From: Elysia chlorotica
Taxonomy: Eukaryota > Mollusca > Gastropoda > Plakobranchidae
Direction: 5' to 3'
Length of the DNA: 64,000 nucleotides
NCBI GenBank assembly: GCA_003991915.1
Contig: RQTK01000336.1
Location: 381,110 to 445,109, forward strand
How positions within the stretch are numbered: position 1 is the first letter of the stretch; every line of letters starts with the position of its first letter. The position numbers and the translations under genes are program-made. Positions 1 through 10,403 of the stretch are shown one piece after another. The notes under the pieces were generated by a model that searched no databases, had not been told where the DNA came from, and saw only the letters and a program-made list of their open reading frames with translations.

Positions 1-20
1 AAAAGTAGAAAAAGACAAAC

Positions 21-987
21 CTCTTCTGTCCGTTGAGCTGAGGATAATGAACCTTGTAGAAGAGCTGATCAGGCAGCAGGCCAAACTCGTCGCCGTGGTT
101 CAGCAGATGCTTCACATCCCTCGTTAGAACCGTCTGCTCTTTCGAAGTCTCTGTTCGCAGGAAGCAGGGGTTTGTGTGGGTCTGCAGAACAACACACAAA
201 CATTTGTTGTGTATATATCCTATGTCTGTCTTGTTGTTGTAATACCACCATTTCGTTTGAATAATGCAAAAACACTTTAAAATCATGATTTCGATTTACA
301 CTTAGATCAGATAACTAGCCAAAACTGCTACATCAGTGAGAGCATAGAAATCAGATTGCATCAGTGATAGATTTGGTATAAATTAAAACTAGTTTTGTGC
401 ACATTCTGGGGTTATCGTTCCTTACTGGCATGATATACAGCTTTCCATCTTTCTGTTCCAGCAATGCATGACTTCTCGATACCCGTTTGTCTGTTATCTG
501 TTTGGATATTTTTCAAAAAGGTAATAGAGGTAAATCATGATTTACTTAATAGCTAGAGTGCCTTGGTCTTTGGCCCATAAAAATTTTATCAACACCAATA
601 ATGAGAAAAATATTAAATTCTAACACCTGTAATGTTGTAGGAATTTTCCATGAAATCTTAAACATAACACAAAAAAGGAGACAGAGTAAAAATTTAAGAG
701 ACAAAATGAACACTGCGTCAGAGGTTTTCGTGAAATATCTTCATTAGGCCCTATGTCCAATTATATAAGGGGAAAAACAGTCCCTACGATAGTCTTCGTT
801 ACGGTAAAGGTTTCCTTGAGTCCGATGTTATATGCGAGGTCCACATTTTTATGTCTTGATTTCAACTATACAGATATTATAATTTCTTACAGACCTGCAA
901 AAACTGTCCGCGCCCAATTACAGTAGAATCTTGGGTCACGTCAACAGTGAGATCACCACCGACTTCCTTTAAAGTGATACCAGACAT
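21..987 (-). CDS. APLF: APLF, 5' three coding exons with FHA domain (partial)
   Basis: Aprataxin and PNKP-like factor, a nuclear DNA strand-break repair scaffold whose N-terminal FHA domain binds CK2-phosphorylated XRCC1/XRCC4. Three coding exons are read on the minus strand: 895-987 (31 codons, start MSGITLKEVGG, ends GRGQFLQ), 426-497 (24 codons, ITDKRVSRSHALLE), and 21-181 (53 codons plus 2 nt, THTNPCF then HGDEFGLLPDQ). Joined in phase 0 they follow human APLF closely (IGRG, ITDKRVSR.HA, THTNPCF), with the phosphopeptide-binding Arg of GRG and the Ser/Arg of RVSR kept. Donors are GTCTGT, GTAAGG and GTTTGT. A strong acceptor (pyrimidine tract then CAG) sits six bases before the ATG, so the 5' UTR is probably spliced and the promoter lies further right. 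The C-terminal part, including the PBZ zinc fingers known in the family, would be left of the window. The call rests on the FHA domain only, but the match is close. Confidence 0.88.
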
Positions 988-1591
988 GATCCTGGAAGAA
1001 GAGGAGAAAATGTCATAAATATAACATCTATTTTACACAGACACAGTTACTTTTGTGTTTAGAGATTCTTTAATAAATCAGACTTAGGAATTCAATTTCA
1101 TAAGTTAATTTTAAAAGTACTAAAACTAAAATAATCTGCTAGTCAATTTAGGTATGATGATCATAAGAAAAGTCCTATCCACTCCTCTGTAGATAGGTAT
1201 TTCAATAACCACCGCCTTGTAACATAGGCTACTGACTATCTGCCAGTGCTTCTCAGTAGGAGTTCAGACTCAATGGGGAAGGGGTTTAAGGTCCATAAGT
1301 TAACCATATATAAATACCATATTATGCATTTTTTTTTAATTCTATTTCAACAATTATTGAATTAAAGATAGAAATCTCCGTTGATCTTTCCAATCCTCAT
1401 TTCATTGTTGAGCTCCTGAGTATCCATGAAGTGGCTTTTGTTATTTTAACAGCCTTGACCTCTCACAAATGATAAAAGTTTAAACTGGCTGTGGCAGTCA
1501 AAATTAATTTAGGTCCAAATCTAGATTTCTAGGTCTAGCTCTCTACATCTACAAACAAAGGTATCAAGACTCGATCTTAGTTAGAACTTTT
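988..1591. other. Noncoding interval upstream of APLF start
   Basis: AT-rich sequence upstream of the APLF start codon. It should hold the 5' UTR intron of APLF, because a splice acceptor abuts the ATG. No further coding exon was seen. Confidence 0.5.
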
Positions 1592-2098
1592 GGGTACTCC
1601 TTGAGTTTCGTGGTCCCTAGCCTCTGGGCGATCAAATTGGTGGGCGGGCGGAATTCGATTATTAAAATCGAATAAAATCCCTGCTTTCTGCACTCCCTGT
1701 CTTTGTCTTTTTTCTATTAAAATTTAATATAAAATATATTGGCGTGATTTGTTTGATTCAAAAAGATAGGGAGCAATTTGATTGTATTCAATTGTTTATT
1801 TAACCATGTGTTCATTAAGAGCGGGGAAGGGAGGTGAAGACAAACATACACAGGCACATAAAATTGATATGTTTAGCAATTGTATCTCTGTCTCTCACAC
1901 TCGCTTGCTGAATGCTCTGTCAGTCTGTCTGTTTGTCTCTCTAGCTCTCTTTCTCTCTCCCCACAGGTTGACTGAGTCTATCTGTTTGTCTCTCTCTCTC
2001 TCTCCCCACATCGAATCTTACCCACTCGCCCCTCGAATCCCACCCACTCACCCATTTGATCGCCCATAGGCTAGGGACCACAAAACTCGAGGAGTGCC
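1592..2098 (-). mobile_element. MITE family A, copy 1 (hAT-like, nonautonomous)
   Basis: A 507-bp element with long imperfect terminal inverted repeats. The left end reads GGGTACTCCTTGAGTTTCGT and continues through CCCTAGCC and GGGCGATCAAAT; the right end is its reverse complement, ending GGAGTGCC. The flanks are GAACTTTT and GAACTTAG, an 8-bp target duplication with two changes, the length used by hAT transposons. The core is CT-rich on the plus strand. Copies at 16820-17259 and 33693 are in the opposite orientation. No transposase is encoded; a 95-codon frame across its core is fortuitous. Confidence 0.75.
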
Positions 2099-4248
2099 GA
2101 ACTTAGTCTAGATATAATTTATAAACTAGGGTTTGTAAGTCTACAGGCTTCAACGTTGTGGTGGCTTACAACTCTCTTCAGGACTTCTTATTCCAATAAA
2201 TAATTACAGCCCTATATCTAGATTCTAGATGTAGAATGAATTGTTTTATCTCAAACCAACCAGGTGCAGCAGATTCACAGCACCCGTGTACTCCGTGTAA
2301 ATAGGATACAATCCAGGGGAGAAGCAGAATCTAGATCTAGATTTCTAGATCTAGAGTAGAGACTGCAATTGTACGCTTTTTGGTATATAAAATTGTGAGA
2401 CAATTAAAATGACAGAGCGCAAAAATGAGAGATTTCCAATTTGACTTATATTAGAGAACTTTCTAAGATCTTGATGGTCAACATCTTTTATAATATTATT
2501 TAAATTGTTCTTACAACTATAGATCAAGATCTGGTAAGCTTACAGAGCCTGCACAGTTCGATAGATCTGTGAAAGTGACGCGCGTGCTTTTTCGAACTTA
2601 AAGGAAAGAAGATCGTGAAAGGGAAAAAGAGCGCTCTCCCTTTTCAGAAAGTTATGTTGCTTACTTTCTAGTGTAACACGCCATTGTGACTCACCCACCA
2701 AAACACTCTAGAGTCTAAGTGTCATCTTACAGACAGACTGTATCTACGCGAAAAACTACTCTTTTTTGTTGTTGATCTTCACGGTGTTTATAGGGTAAAT
2801 GTCCCAATTAAAAACAAATTTATCTATGACAACTCTTGTTTTGTTTTGTTGTTTTTTTTTATTAAGGGAGAAGTATCTTGACACACAATGAAAGCATTTT
2901 CAACTCCATCCCCCATTGTTTACATAAAATTTGTTGTATACAATTCAATTATTTTTACGTTTTCGACACATAGCTAGTGCATATAAATTCAGTTGTTTAC
3001 AGGATTTCAACGTAGCGGGTGGATCTAATTCTAGTGGTCTCAAACAGAAACGGAAGAATCAATGTGAGAATGAAACAGAATTCAATATGAAAATGAAACA
3101 GAACTCAATCTTAGAATGAAACAGAATTCAATGTGAGAATGAAACAGAATTTAATGTGAGAATGAAACAGAAATCAATGTCAGAAAGCATCCTAAGTAGG
3201 AATAAGAAAGTCAGTAACAATTAATGCAAGTTCTTGGTCTAGAATGAGATCTAGATTATTGATCTCTGAATATGATTAGTGGATTAGGGTAAAGTGCCCT
3301 AATACGAACGGTCTTAATTCCGAACACAGGCAACCCCGTATCAATTTATAGAACGAATTAAACTAAGTACGAATCATTTTTCCCCATGTTGAAGAAAATC
3401 AACGCAGCACTTGCCCATCGGCAAAACAGTTTTGGTTACTATTGTCAGTTGATAGTCTGCTTTAAATATTAATTGATTAAAACCAGAAATAAAAAATACC
3501 TCAGAAATTACCCTCATCTTTATATAACGATAGAATGTGGGCGTGAGGTATACATTAACACTCTGTGTAGAATGCACCTATTTTCTTCGTTTAAACTGCG
3601 GCCCCTGTCCCTGAGTAGATTTTTTTCTTGTCCCATTTGTTTCTCACGCTCCTTTGTCATCTTTTCGTTTCTATAAATAATGTTGTTACTGGTAAGAAGC
3701 TCGTGACACGTAATGACTCTCCCTCTTCCCGTCTCCTTGAGCTGTTTCTGGGCTCGGAGGTTGGTGTGCTGAATATTGTGGACACTGCGAAATTCCAGTT
3801 GCATCTGAGGGGGTATCGTTTCTATTGTAACTATTTGTAGTCTCAGCTGGATCAGGCAATTTATTTTTAAAAATCAAAACCTGCATTTACCATTGTTAAA
3901 TAAATCCTGGCCATTGCAGCCACCGAGATTAATAGCTGGGCCTTCCTCATAATGCGCGGAGCGTTGGGAATGACTTGCTTTTTGCTGCATTTGATTCCGA
4001 ATGATGGGCAGCAGGAAATCATAGTATGGTGATGACAACAAGAGACAGTGGGAGGAAATGTCTTTCAGTCTGTTTGATTTGTTCATTGTTTCAAAAAGAG
4101 TTGGTATAAGTGAACTCAACAGCAGGGAAATCTCCAGCAAGTTAACTAGACTGTGAATCTAGTTGCAACAACAATAAAATGTACATTGACATGAAAGCAT
4201 TATAAAGCATAAGCATAAATTATAAACATTGATAACTGGCACATTCTA
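2099..4248. other. Intergenic DNA without recognised gene
   Basis: AT-rich sequence holding several AGATCT/CTAGAT strings (for example near 2218, 2331 and 3240) and one minisatellite. Short open frames on both strands at 3374-4140 overlap one another and have no recognisable domain, so none is called as a gene. Part of this may be promoter or 5' UTR of the minus-strand APLF gene. Confidence 0.4.
3053..3186. repeat. 23-bp minisatellite
   Basis: About six imperfect tandem copies of a unit like AATTCAATGTGAGAATGAAA followed by CAG. Copies differ by single bases (AATATGAAAATG, CAATCTTAGAATG). It ends where the repeat decays into unique sequence. Confidence 0.8.
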
Positions 4249-4319
4249 CCCCCCCCCCCCCCACCCACCCAACCACACACTCTCTCCCTCCCCACCCCCC
4301 CCCCCCCTCCACACACACA

Positions 4320-4398
<79 letters not shown>

Positions 4399-4423
4399 CC
4401 TCTCATACACACCTACTCTCTCA

Positions 4424-4464
<41 letters not shown>
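4249..4464. repeat. Poly-C / (CT)n microsatellite
   Basis: Two C-rich runs followed by a long (CT)n tract with a few interruptions (TTTCTC, CATACACAC). Every long open frame here is low-complexity Ser/Leu or Arg/Glu and is not a gene. Confidence 0.9.
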
Positions 4465-4468
<4 letters not shown>

Positions 4469-4630
4469 TATCTCCCTCTTCCTCACGCACATACTATTTC
4501 TCTTGTTGTTAATCATTCGGCCCAGAGTAAAAAAAAATTGTTAACTTATGCAAAGATAAGATCATTTAACCTTTTTACCGAACACAAATTTGAATGTCAT
4601 CTAATTTAAGTTTCATAAATTTCGTATCCG

Positions 4631-4705
4631 CAGGGGAACCTAAGAGACGTTAAACCCGGAGAGAGGGAGAGAATTCTCTCTCTCACTCTATAGAGAAATC
4701 ATTAG
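4631..4705 (+). repeat. Interspersed repeat R (CAGGGGAACC...CTATAGAGAAA), copy 1
   Basis: Starts CAGGGGAACCTAAGAGACGT, then a short GA-rich core and CTCTATAGAGAAATC. Related copies lie at 22372-22465, 43788-43850 and 44311-44490, the last with an expanded (GA)n core. I do not know its class. Confidence 0.55.
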
Positions 4706-4832
4706 ATTCAATGGGAGAAATAATAATGTCTTTCATTAGCAGGATTAGTAGGCTACTAGCGTAACTGTCTAGATCGAATTATAGATGTATTAAAAGAAGG
4801 AAGCAAAATTGTTTTAACTGATGGTAAGAAGT

Positions 4833-4978
4833 CGGGTTGGTTGGCTGGGTTGGTTTAACGTCCAACAGCAACACTATATAGGCTATATTGTGGACGGGCC
4901 AAGACGACGTCTGACAATTTTATGTGCTGCCACACACGAGACAGGGCGGGGATACCATGACTTCTGTCTCAGCCGGTC
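4833..4978 (-). mobile_element. tRNA-type SINE, 5'-truncated, with 16-bp target duplication
   Basis: The reverse complement carries the body and tail of the SINE family seen whole at 53793-54039, including CCTGTCTCGTGTGTGGCAGC and TGTTGGACGTTAAACCAACC. It is flanked by ACTGATGGTAAGAAGT at 4817-4832 and ACTGATGGTAAGGAGT at 4979-4994, 15 of 16 identical, which is a clear retroposition target-site duplication. The tRNA head is missing. Confidence 0.8.
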
Positions 4979-5267
4979 ACTGATGGTAAGGAGTAAAAAA
5001 GATTCGGCTTACATACTAATCCACTGTAATCAACCCGTTCGTATGAACGGGGACCCCAGTTTGTATTCCATATAACTGGAACGGTTTGTCTTCTGCTGAG
5101 CGTTGTCTTGGTATCATGTCTCAAATTATAAAGGGAATTCTAGACGATGAGGGTCCCAAGACCAATCTTTAACAACCTGCATTGCTTCTTGTATTACCTA
5201 AATGAATGTCTAAGCCCGTTACACTAAAATAAAGACATCCATCAAACTAGGTATGCGCTTTGGTCAA

Positions 5268-5338
5268 GATCCAACCTCAGACCTGCAGATTAGAGACCGC
5301 GCATTCTATCGACTGAGCTACCCGCCCATTTCCCAAGA
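5268..5338 (-). mobile_element. tRNA-like SINE head (fragment)
   Basis: The reverse complement reads like a decayed tRNA: GGGTAGCTCAGTCGATAGAA resembles an A box and GGTTGGATCTTGACC a degraded B box. The upstream end of a SINE is the simplest explanation; no aminoacyl stem closes, so it is not called as a tRNA gene. Confidence 0.45.
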
Positions 5339-5404
5339 GATAAGCATGGTGTATGCCTGCTAGTCTGTTAATAAATTATGTAACCTCCGTGGACTTCACA
5401 TATT

Positions 5405-5502
5405 GTAGTTTGGTCGGTTTCAGTCTGCAATCCATGTATAATGTGTCCGACTGAGACAGGAGTCCTGGTATCCCCGCATTGTCTCGTGTGTGGCGAAATT
5501 GA
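5405..5502 (+). mobile_element. SINE body fragment
   Basis: Matches the body of the 53793-54039 SINE in plus orientation: GGTCGGTTTCAGTCTGCAAT, then GACTGAGACAGGAGTCCTGG and TATCCCCGCATTGTCTCGTG. The 3' tail is absent. Confidence 0.6.
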
Positions 5503-6269
5503 AGAATACACGTACTTGTTACGTCTACAATAGTGTAGTGATTTCAATATGAATTAATTAAGCGACGATTGCATTAGTGTATCATACGTAACAAATAATG
5601 GTGTGATAATGTGTACTCTAGTACTACTGGCAGGAATATTATTACTTGATGTAACAGTAACACAGAAGACGATAGAAACATTCAGAGAAAGACAAAGACA
5701 AAAAGACAGGCAAAAAGATTCACACCAATCAAGGAGAACCAACTGAGAGTTCAGTTTGGTTTTTGCTAGTTGAGGCAGATAATAAAATTAATTGGGTATC
5801 ACTATTAGTTACTATTGCTATAAGAAATTGAGAGAGATTCTGTAATCGTTGGTCTCGAACAAGGTGTCATCCTCAATCCCATCCACTTTTTTATTTGACG
5901 ATTGCATTTCTTTATAACCAAAATTATCTATGGTTTTATTTATCCTATCGAGATTGTGACAGTAAATCTGGTTCTTTAAGGGTTATTTATATACACTGGT
6001 CTCATAGTGATACTCTCCAAAGGAATTTTCTCTAAAATGGAAATGCTTATTTGAATTTAATATTTAGGCCTAATTAATAATGTTTTGATCTGGCTACAAA
6101 CTCTCTACACATGTCTGGGTGTCTTTTTGTCTGCCTGTAATGTGAAAAATACACAGGGTTTTTTTTCACAATAGTTGCATTTGCAATATTTTAATGAGGC
6201 CTAAACGGTTTAAAACCAGTTACAAATTATTTACCAATGTCTAGGCACCTAGCTAGGGCGTGATAATAT

Positions 6270-6279
6270 GGGGAAAACC
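6270..6279. promoter_or_regulatory. Candidate Dorsal/Rel-type site
   Basis: GGGGAAAACC contains GGGAAAACC, matching the Drosophila Dorsal-type pattern GGGWWWWCC. It lies about 490 bases before the IkB-like start codon. On its own such a short motif is weak; its weight comes from the perfect site at 6402-6412. Confidence 0.4.
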
Positions 6280-6401
6280 TGTGGTATTTTTCTTGGCCTA
6301 GCGACGTAGTTCTTTGTGCACACGTCAGCGCACTGTGCCTAAGACCTATATCTAGGGCAGGTCAAGTTTCAGGCTAAGCCCGACTTGTCTATACCCTGAT
6401 A

Positions 6402-6412
6402 GGGGAATTCCC
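6402..6412. promoter_or_regulatory. Candidate NF-kappaB site upstream of IkB-like exon
   Basis: GGGGAATTCCC, containing the perfect palindrome GGGAATTCCC, fits the kappaB consensus GGGRNNYYCC exactly. It is about 350 bases before the start codon of an IkB-like gene. IkB genes in vertebrates and cactus in flies are induced by NF-kappaB through such sites, so the context is what would be expected for negative feedback. Binding is inferred. Confidence 0.6.
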
Positions 6413-6763
6413 TTTTGTCGACCAGCCCTTTAGCGCAATACCATTGGACAAATCCAGTCACATGACACTAAATGCCTCATTTCAGTCCAATCCATCGTAG
6501 CAGCCATCGCGAAGTCATCTCGATTCCTTTCCTCTTAGAGAAGTGGAAATTCTATTGGATTTACATTGATTATTTCTTGATTATTTTGATGGTAAAACCA
6601 GGTCTTAATGTAGACGCATATCCATTTACCGTATTATTTCCCCCCATTATTGTTTCCTAACTATTAAGATAATTATTACGTTTGTGTGAGGGCCTGGTGA
6701 GAGCTAAAACTAAATCTAGATCTAACGTTAGTTTAACACATAACAAGACAAGACTTCACAATA

Positions 6764-7260
6764 ATGGAAGACACCGAAAAGGATTGTGAAGGTTATGGTA
6801 ATCACCGTCTGAACCATAGAGAGCCCATTTCGCCCGACCCACGCAATTCTTCAAAATTCTCCAGCCTTGAAGAAAGGAATGACTCTGGCTTAGGGTCTCT
6901 AGGTTATTTTTCACAAGAATTCAACAGTGGTTCCCTATCGCTTCTCGAGGAGGAAGAGAAAGTGCAGAAGGCGGAACCAAGGGATAGACCTAGAGAGATA
7001 TCTCTCCACCCAGAAACTGATTCTGGTACAACTCCCACATTTTCCACGGACTTGGAGAATTCTCTGTCTCGGTTGAACATTGGATCTATTAAAGATAAAG
7101 CTTTTGAGCAGTGTGACTCTGGTCTAGACGAGCATGAAAGAGACAGTGTACTAGCAGCACGTTCCTACTTGACACAATGTGCAAATCTGCACTGGGTGTC
7201 GCCCCATTTTACCCCTGACCAAATCTTGGAGATATTTAGAGGAGACGAGGATGGAGACAA
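6764..7260 (+). CDS. IkB/cactus-like NF-kappaB inhibitor, first coding exon only
   Basis: The exon has 165 codons plus 2 nt and ends at a consensus donor (AA then GTGAGT). Residues around 39-44 read NDSGLGS, the beta-TrCP phosphodegron (DSGxxS) that IKK phosphorylates in IkB proteins; a second near-degron, CDSGLDEHERDS, lies near residue 117. The C-terminal end, QILEIFRGDEDGDK, resembles the segment just before ankyrin repeat 1 of IkB-alpha (EDGDSFLHLAII). IkB proteins hold Rel dimers in the cytoplasm through ankyrin repeats; those exons should follow but none is visible in the rest of the window. Without splicing the frame closes at a TGA overlapping the donor. kappaB-like sites lie upstream. 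The CR1 LINE lies in the following intron if the gene continues. The name is confident for the degron exon; the completeness of the gene is not. Confidence 0.75.
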
Positions 7261-7491
7261 GTGAGTAAATTGCATTCAATCCAGATGTAGAGTCAGTCTA
7301 ATTGAGAAATCTAGGCCTATATCGGTAAAGGTAATCACAATTTTAAATCGTATAATTACTATAAATGATATGAATGATATATATATATGTTTTCAGCACT
7401 ATTAGGCCTTTAGGCCTTTTGCTGATCTTTTTATTCACAGTCTTTTGTAGAACTATTTTGATTGTTGGTGATCTCCCCTGTCTAAATTAAT

Positions 7492-10095
7492 CTAGATACA
7501 CTGATACCAATGTTCTTTCCAGTGACAATCTAGTCTATTTTTAAAACTGTTCAATGATGGAGCATTCACGACATGAATTGGCAGCCCATTCCAGATGTCA
7601 GTAACTCTATTTGAGAAAAAATGCTGTCTTAGTCCAGTGTTTACTCTACATTTTCTCAATTTGTACATATGTCCTCTATTTCTTGTATCATCTTCCTTGA
7701 TAAGAGGCGAACTGACATCATACATTTCATGGGTAAACTTGTACACTTCTATCATATCCCCTCTTTTTCTCCTGTACTGCATGCTAGGAAGACGTAGACT
7801 TTCTAATCTCTTTTCATATGCCAATTCAGCTAATCCTGGAACCAACTTGGACGCTCTCCGCAACACACTTTCTATAAGATTTTTGTCTTTCTGGAATCTT
7901 GGCGACCATGCCACATTAGAAAACTCCAGATGAGGTCTAACCAGTGCAGTGAATAACAATCTTAGGCTCTCCTTATCTAAAAATTGGTACGATCTTCTAA
8001 TCAGCCCCAATATTTTGTTCGCCTTCGTCACTTGTGCCTCAACATGCCTACTGAATTTGAGTTCGTTATCCACCATTACACCCAGGTCTTTTTCACATTG
8101 TGAAGTTTCCAGCTTTGCTCTATCCTGTGAATAGTGTAGTCTCATAGTATAGTCTTGTTTTGTGTTATTTCTGCCAATGTGTATGACCTTGCACTTATCT
8201 GCATTAAAGCGAAGCTGCCACTTGTCTGCCCAGTCGACCAGTTTGTCTATGTCTGCCTGCATAGCCTGTCTTTCCGATTCTGTCTGGACTGTGGATGAGA
8301 CTTTGGTGTCATCAGCATACATTGTGCACCATGATTCCAGGATTTCCGGCATGTCGTTGATAAAAATCACAAACAGTACTGGTCCAAGCACACTTCCTTG
8401 TGGGACGCCACTTGTAACTTTCGACCAATCTGAGTACATTCCCTTCACGGATACCCTTTGCTGTCTTCCAATGAGGAACTCCCTAATCCAGTTCAGGACC
8501 TTGCTTTTAATACCGTATGACTCAATCTTGGCTATCAGTCTTTGGTGTGGGACAGAGTCAAAAGCTTTTGCAAAATCTAGGTAAACTGCATCCACAGGTT
8601 TTCCCGTATCCAGTGCTGTAGTCCATTTTTCCAGAGTATGTAGCAAATTTGTCGCACATGATCTTTTTGGGACAAATCCATGTTGGCAGGATGAGAGAAG
8701 CTTGTTTTGTTCTGTATGTTCCATGATTTTATCCCTTATAATTGATTCCATCACCTTGCACAGTACACTTGTTAAGCTGACTGGTCGATAATTACTTGGT
8801 ATTGATCTATTGCCTTTTTTGAAAAGTGGGGTGACATTAGCCTCTTTCCAAGTTTCCGGAAGTTTGCTTTCCTCGATAGACTTTGTAAAAATCATTGCCA
8901 GAGGTTCTGCTAATTCTTCTGCAAGCTCTTTTAGAACACGTGAGTGCAGTCCATCTGGTCCAGGGGACTTTGAGGGATCTAACTGTTTCAGTTTTTCTAG
9001 TACTATATCCTTTGTAAAGACAATGTCACCAAGCTCAGTTTTCACTTGTTTGTTTTCGCACTCAGGCACATCTTTGATATTTTCCTCGGTAAATACACTA
9101 CAAAAGAATTTGTTCAGAATGTTGGCTTTTTCTTTATTGTTTGTGATTGTTTTCCCTTCCTCGTCCAATAGATCAGCTACTCCTTCTTTTGTTTTCATTT
9201 TACGGTTAGCATATGCATAAAAAGCCTTTGGATTGTGCTGCGCTTCTCTTGCTATAGCTTTCTCAAAGGATTTCACTGCTCTTCTGCAAACAGCCCTTGC
9301 TCTATTTCGTGCCTTAGCATATTCTCTGTAATCTCTCCCATCCTTTGTCTTTGAATACTTTGCAAATGTCACTTTCTTTTCCTTGAGTGCTTGACGTACT
9401 TCCTCGTTCATCCACGATGGGGGTCGTTTTCTTTGTTTTTCTTTCCTTTTTCCTTTATTCTTGGGGATACATTTATTTGCAGCAGCATTATATGTTTCTA
9501 AAAACTTGTTCCATCCATCAGTCACATTCGTGTCTTTTATCATCTCACACAAGTTGTTTCCCTTGATGACCTCTTGCATCTTACTATAGTCTCCTTTTGA
9601 ATAATTGAATCTGGCTTCACCATCACCTTCCTCAATCTCTGCAGAAACTCTGAAGTCAAAACTTAGAACTTGGTGATGACTCTTTCCCAGAGGTGCACTG
9701 TGTACAACATTCTTGACCATACCTTCTTCATTTGTCAAAATCAGGTCTATGAGGGTTGGCGTCTGCTCTGCTCTGAAATGGGTGGGACTTTTAACATGTT
9801 GATAGAGAAAATTATCTCGAACTACAGACTCAAGAAAAATTGTTGCTTTATGATTCTCATTTTGAGGTGATGTTTCCTTCTCCCAATCAATTTCAGGGTG
9901 ATTAAAGTCTCCTGTAAGTAGTATATGGGTTCTCCCTTGAATTGCATTCTTTACCAACTTATACAGCTGTTCATTCATATCCTCTGTGTTACTTGGCGAT
10001 CTGTATATGCATCCTATCAGCAACTCTCCCTTTTCCAATTGAAGCTTCACCCACACTGTATCTTTCACAGTCTCATGTGCACTAAAGTTTAACAA
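7492..10095 (-). CDS. CR1-like LINE ORF2: endonuclease C-terminal part and reverse transcriptase
   Basis: About 867 codons. The endonuclease part shows LLTGDFNHPEIDW (GDFN motif) and KSHHQVLSF, where the usual SDH catalytic pair reads SHH, so endonuclease activity is doubtful. The reverse transcriptase follows: SPGPDGLHSRVLKE, NYRPVSLTSVLCKVME, HGFVPKRSC, motif A YLDFAKAFDSVPH, motif B GVPQGSVLGPVLFVIFINDM and motif C YADDTKV. The C-terminal end (FFSNRVTDIWNGLP, SFKNRLD) is that of CR1/Jockey-type elements. The reported first codon is TTG in a frame that really continues from upstream. The long intact frame implies a fairly young insertion. Confidence 0.9.
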   Translation of the reverse strand: MLNFSAHETVKDTVWVKLQLEKGELLIGCIYRSPSNTEDMNEQLYKLVKNAIQGRTHILLTGDFNHPEIDWEKETSPQNENHKATIFLESVVRDNFLYQHVKSPTHFRAEQTPTLIDLILTNEEGMVKNVVHSAPLGKSHHQVLSFDFRVSAEIEEGDGEARFNYSKGDYSKMQEVIKGNNLCEMIKDTNVTDGWNKFLETYNAAANKCIPKNKGKRKEKQRKRPPSWMNEEVRQALKEKKVTFAKYSKTKDGRDYREYAKARNRARAVCRRAVKSFEKAIAREAQHNPKAFYAYANRKMKTKEGVADLLDEEGKTITNNKEKANILNKFFCSVFTEENIKDVPECENKQVKTELGDIVFTKDIVLEKLKQLDPSKSPGPDGLHSRVLKELAEELAEPLAMIFTKSIEESKLPETWKEANVTPLFKKGNRSIPSNYRPVSLTSVLCKVMESIIRDKIMEHTEQNKLLSSCQHGFVPKRSCATNLLHTLEKWTTALDTGKPVDAVYLDFAKAFDSVPHQRLIAKIESYGIKSKVLNWIREFLIGRQQRVSVKGMYSDWSKVTSGVPQGSVLGPVLFVIFINDMPEILESWCTMYADDTKVSSTVQTESERQAMQADIDKLVDWADKWQLRFNADKCKVIHIGRNNTKQDYTMRLHYSQDRAKLETSQCEKDLGVMVDNELKFSRHVEAQVTKANKILGLIRRSYQFLDKESLRLLFTALVRPHLEFSNVAWSPRFQKDKNLIESVLRRASKLVPGLAELAYEKRLESLRLPSMQYRRKRGDMIEVYKFTHEMYDVSSPLIKEDDTRNRGHMYKLRKCRVNTGLRQHFFSNRVTDIWNGLPIHVVNAPSLNSFKNRLDCHWKEHWYQCI

Positions 10096-10403
10096 TCATA
10101 TCCATCCACTTCCAACTCCACTTTTTGCACGGAATAATTAAACTGCTTTGGCAAAATTTCTGTCAAACAAATAATATCTGGCTTTTCAGTAATGACAAAC
10201 ACTTGAAACTCTAATCGTTTATTTAAGAAACAATCCATGTTAGTATAAACACAATGTAAACCTTCTTCAGGAACTGAACAAATTCTGTTAAAACTATGTA
10301 CATTTTTCTTGGTATGAGGCCTTAAATTTTGTCCTTGTGCCTTTGTAGCACCCCTTCCTCTACTCGTGCTATGTTCACCACCTTGTTCCTTCTTATCGCC
10401 CAT
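10089..10403 (-). CDS. CR1-like LINE ORF2, N-terminal piece of endonuclease
   Basis: 104 codons overlapping the end of ORF1 in another frame. The segment VYTNMDCFLNKRLEFQVF and PDIICLTEILPK is the start of the ORF2 endonuclease of molluscan CR1 elements. The frame ends right after VDGYDC; about 25-30 residues expected before LLNFSAHE (the GRGG...YV strand) are missing, and the rest of ORF2 continues in another frame. An internal deletion in this copy is the simplest reading. Confidence 0.7.
   Translation of the reverse strand: MGDKKEQGGEHSTSRGRGATKAQGQNLRPHTKKNVHSFNRICSVPEEGLHCVYTNMDCFLNKRLEFQVFVITEKPDIICLTEILPKQFNYSVQKVELEVDGYDC

Noticed and set aside
4200-4609. Ser/Leu-rich and Arg/Glu-rich frames over (CT)n
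   Set aside because: Microsatellite translation only; the same applies to 33723-34043, 48311-48840 and 58099-58530.
5268-5338. tRNA gene
   Set aside because: A and B box resemblance only; stems do not close convincingly, and similar heads here belong to SINEs. The same reasoning applies to 34817-34886.
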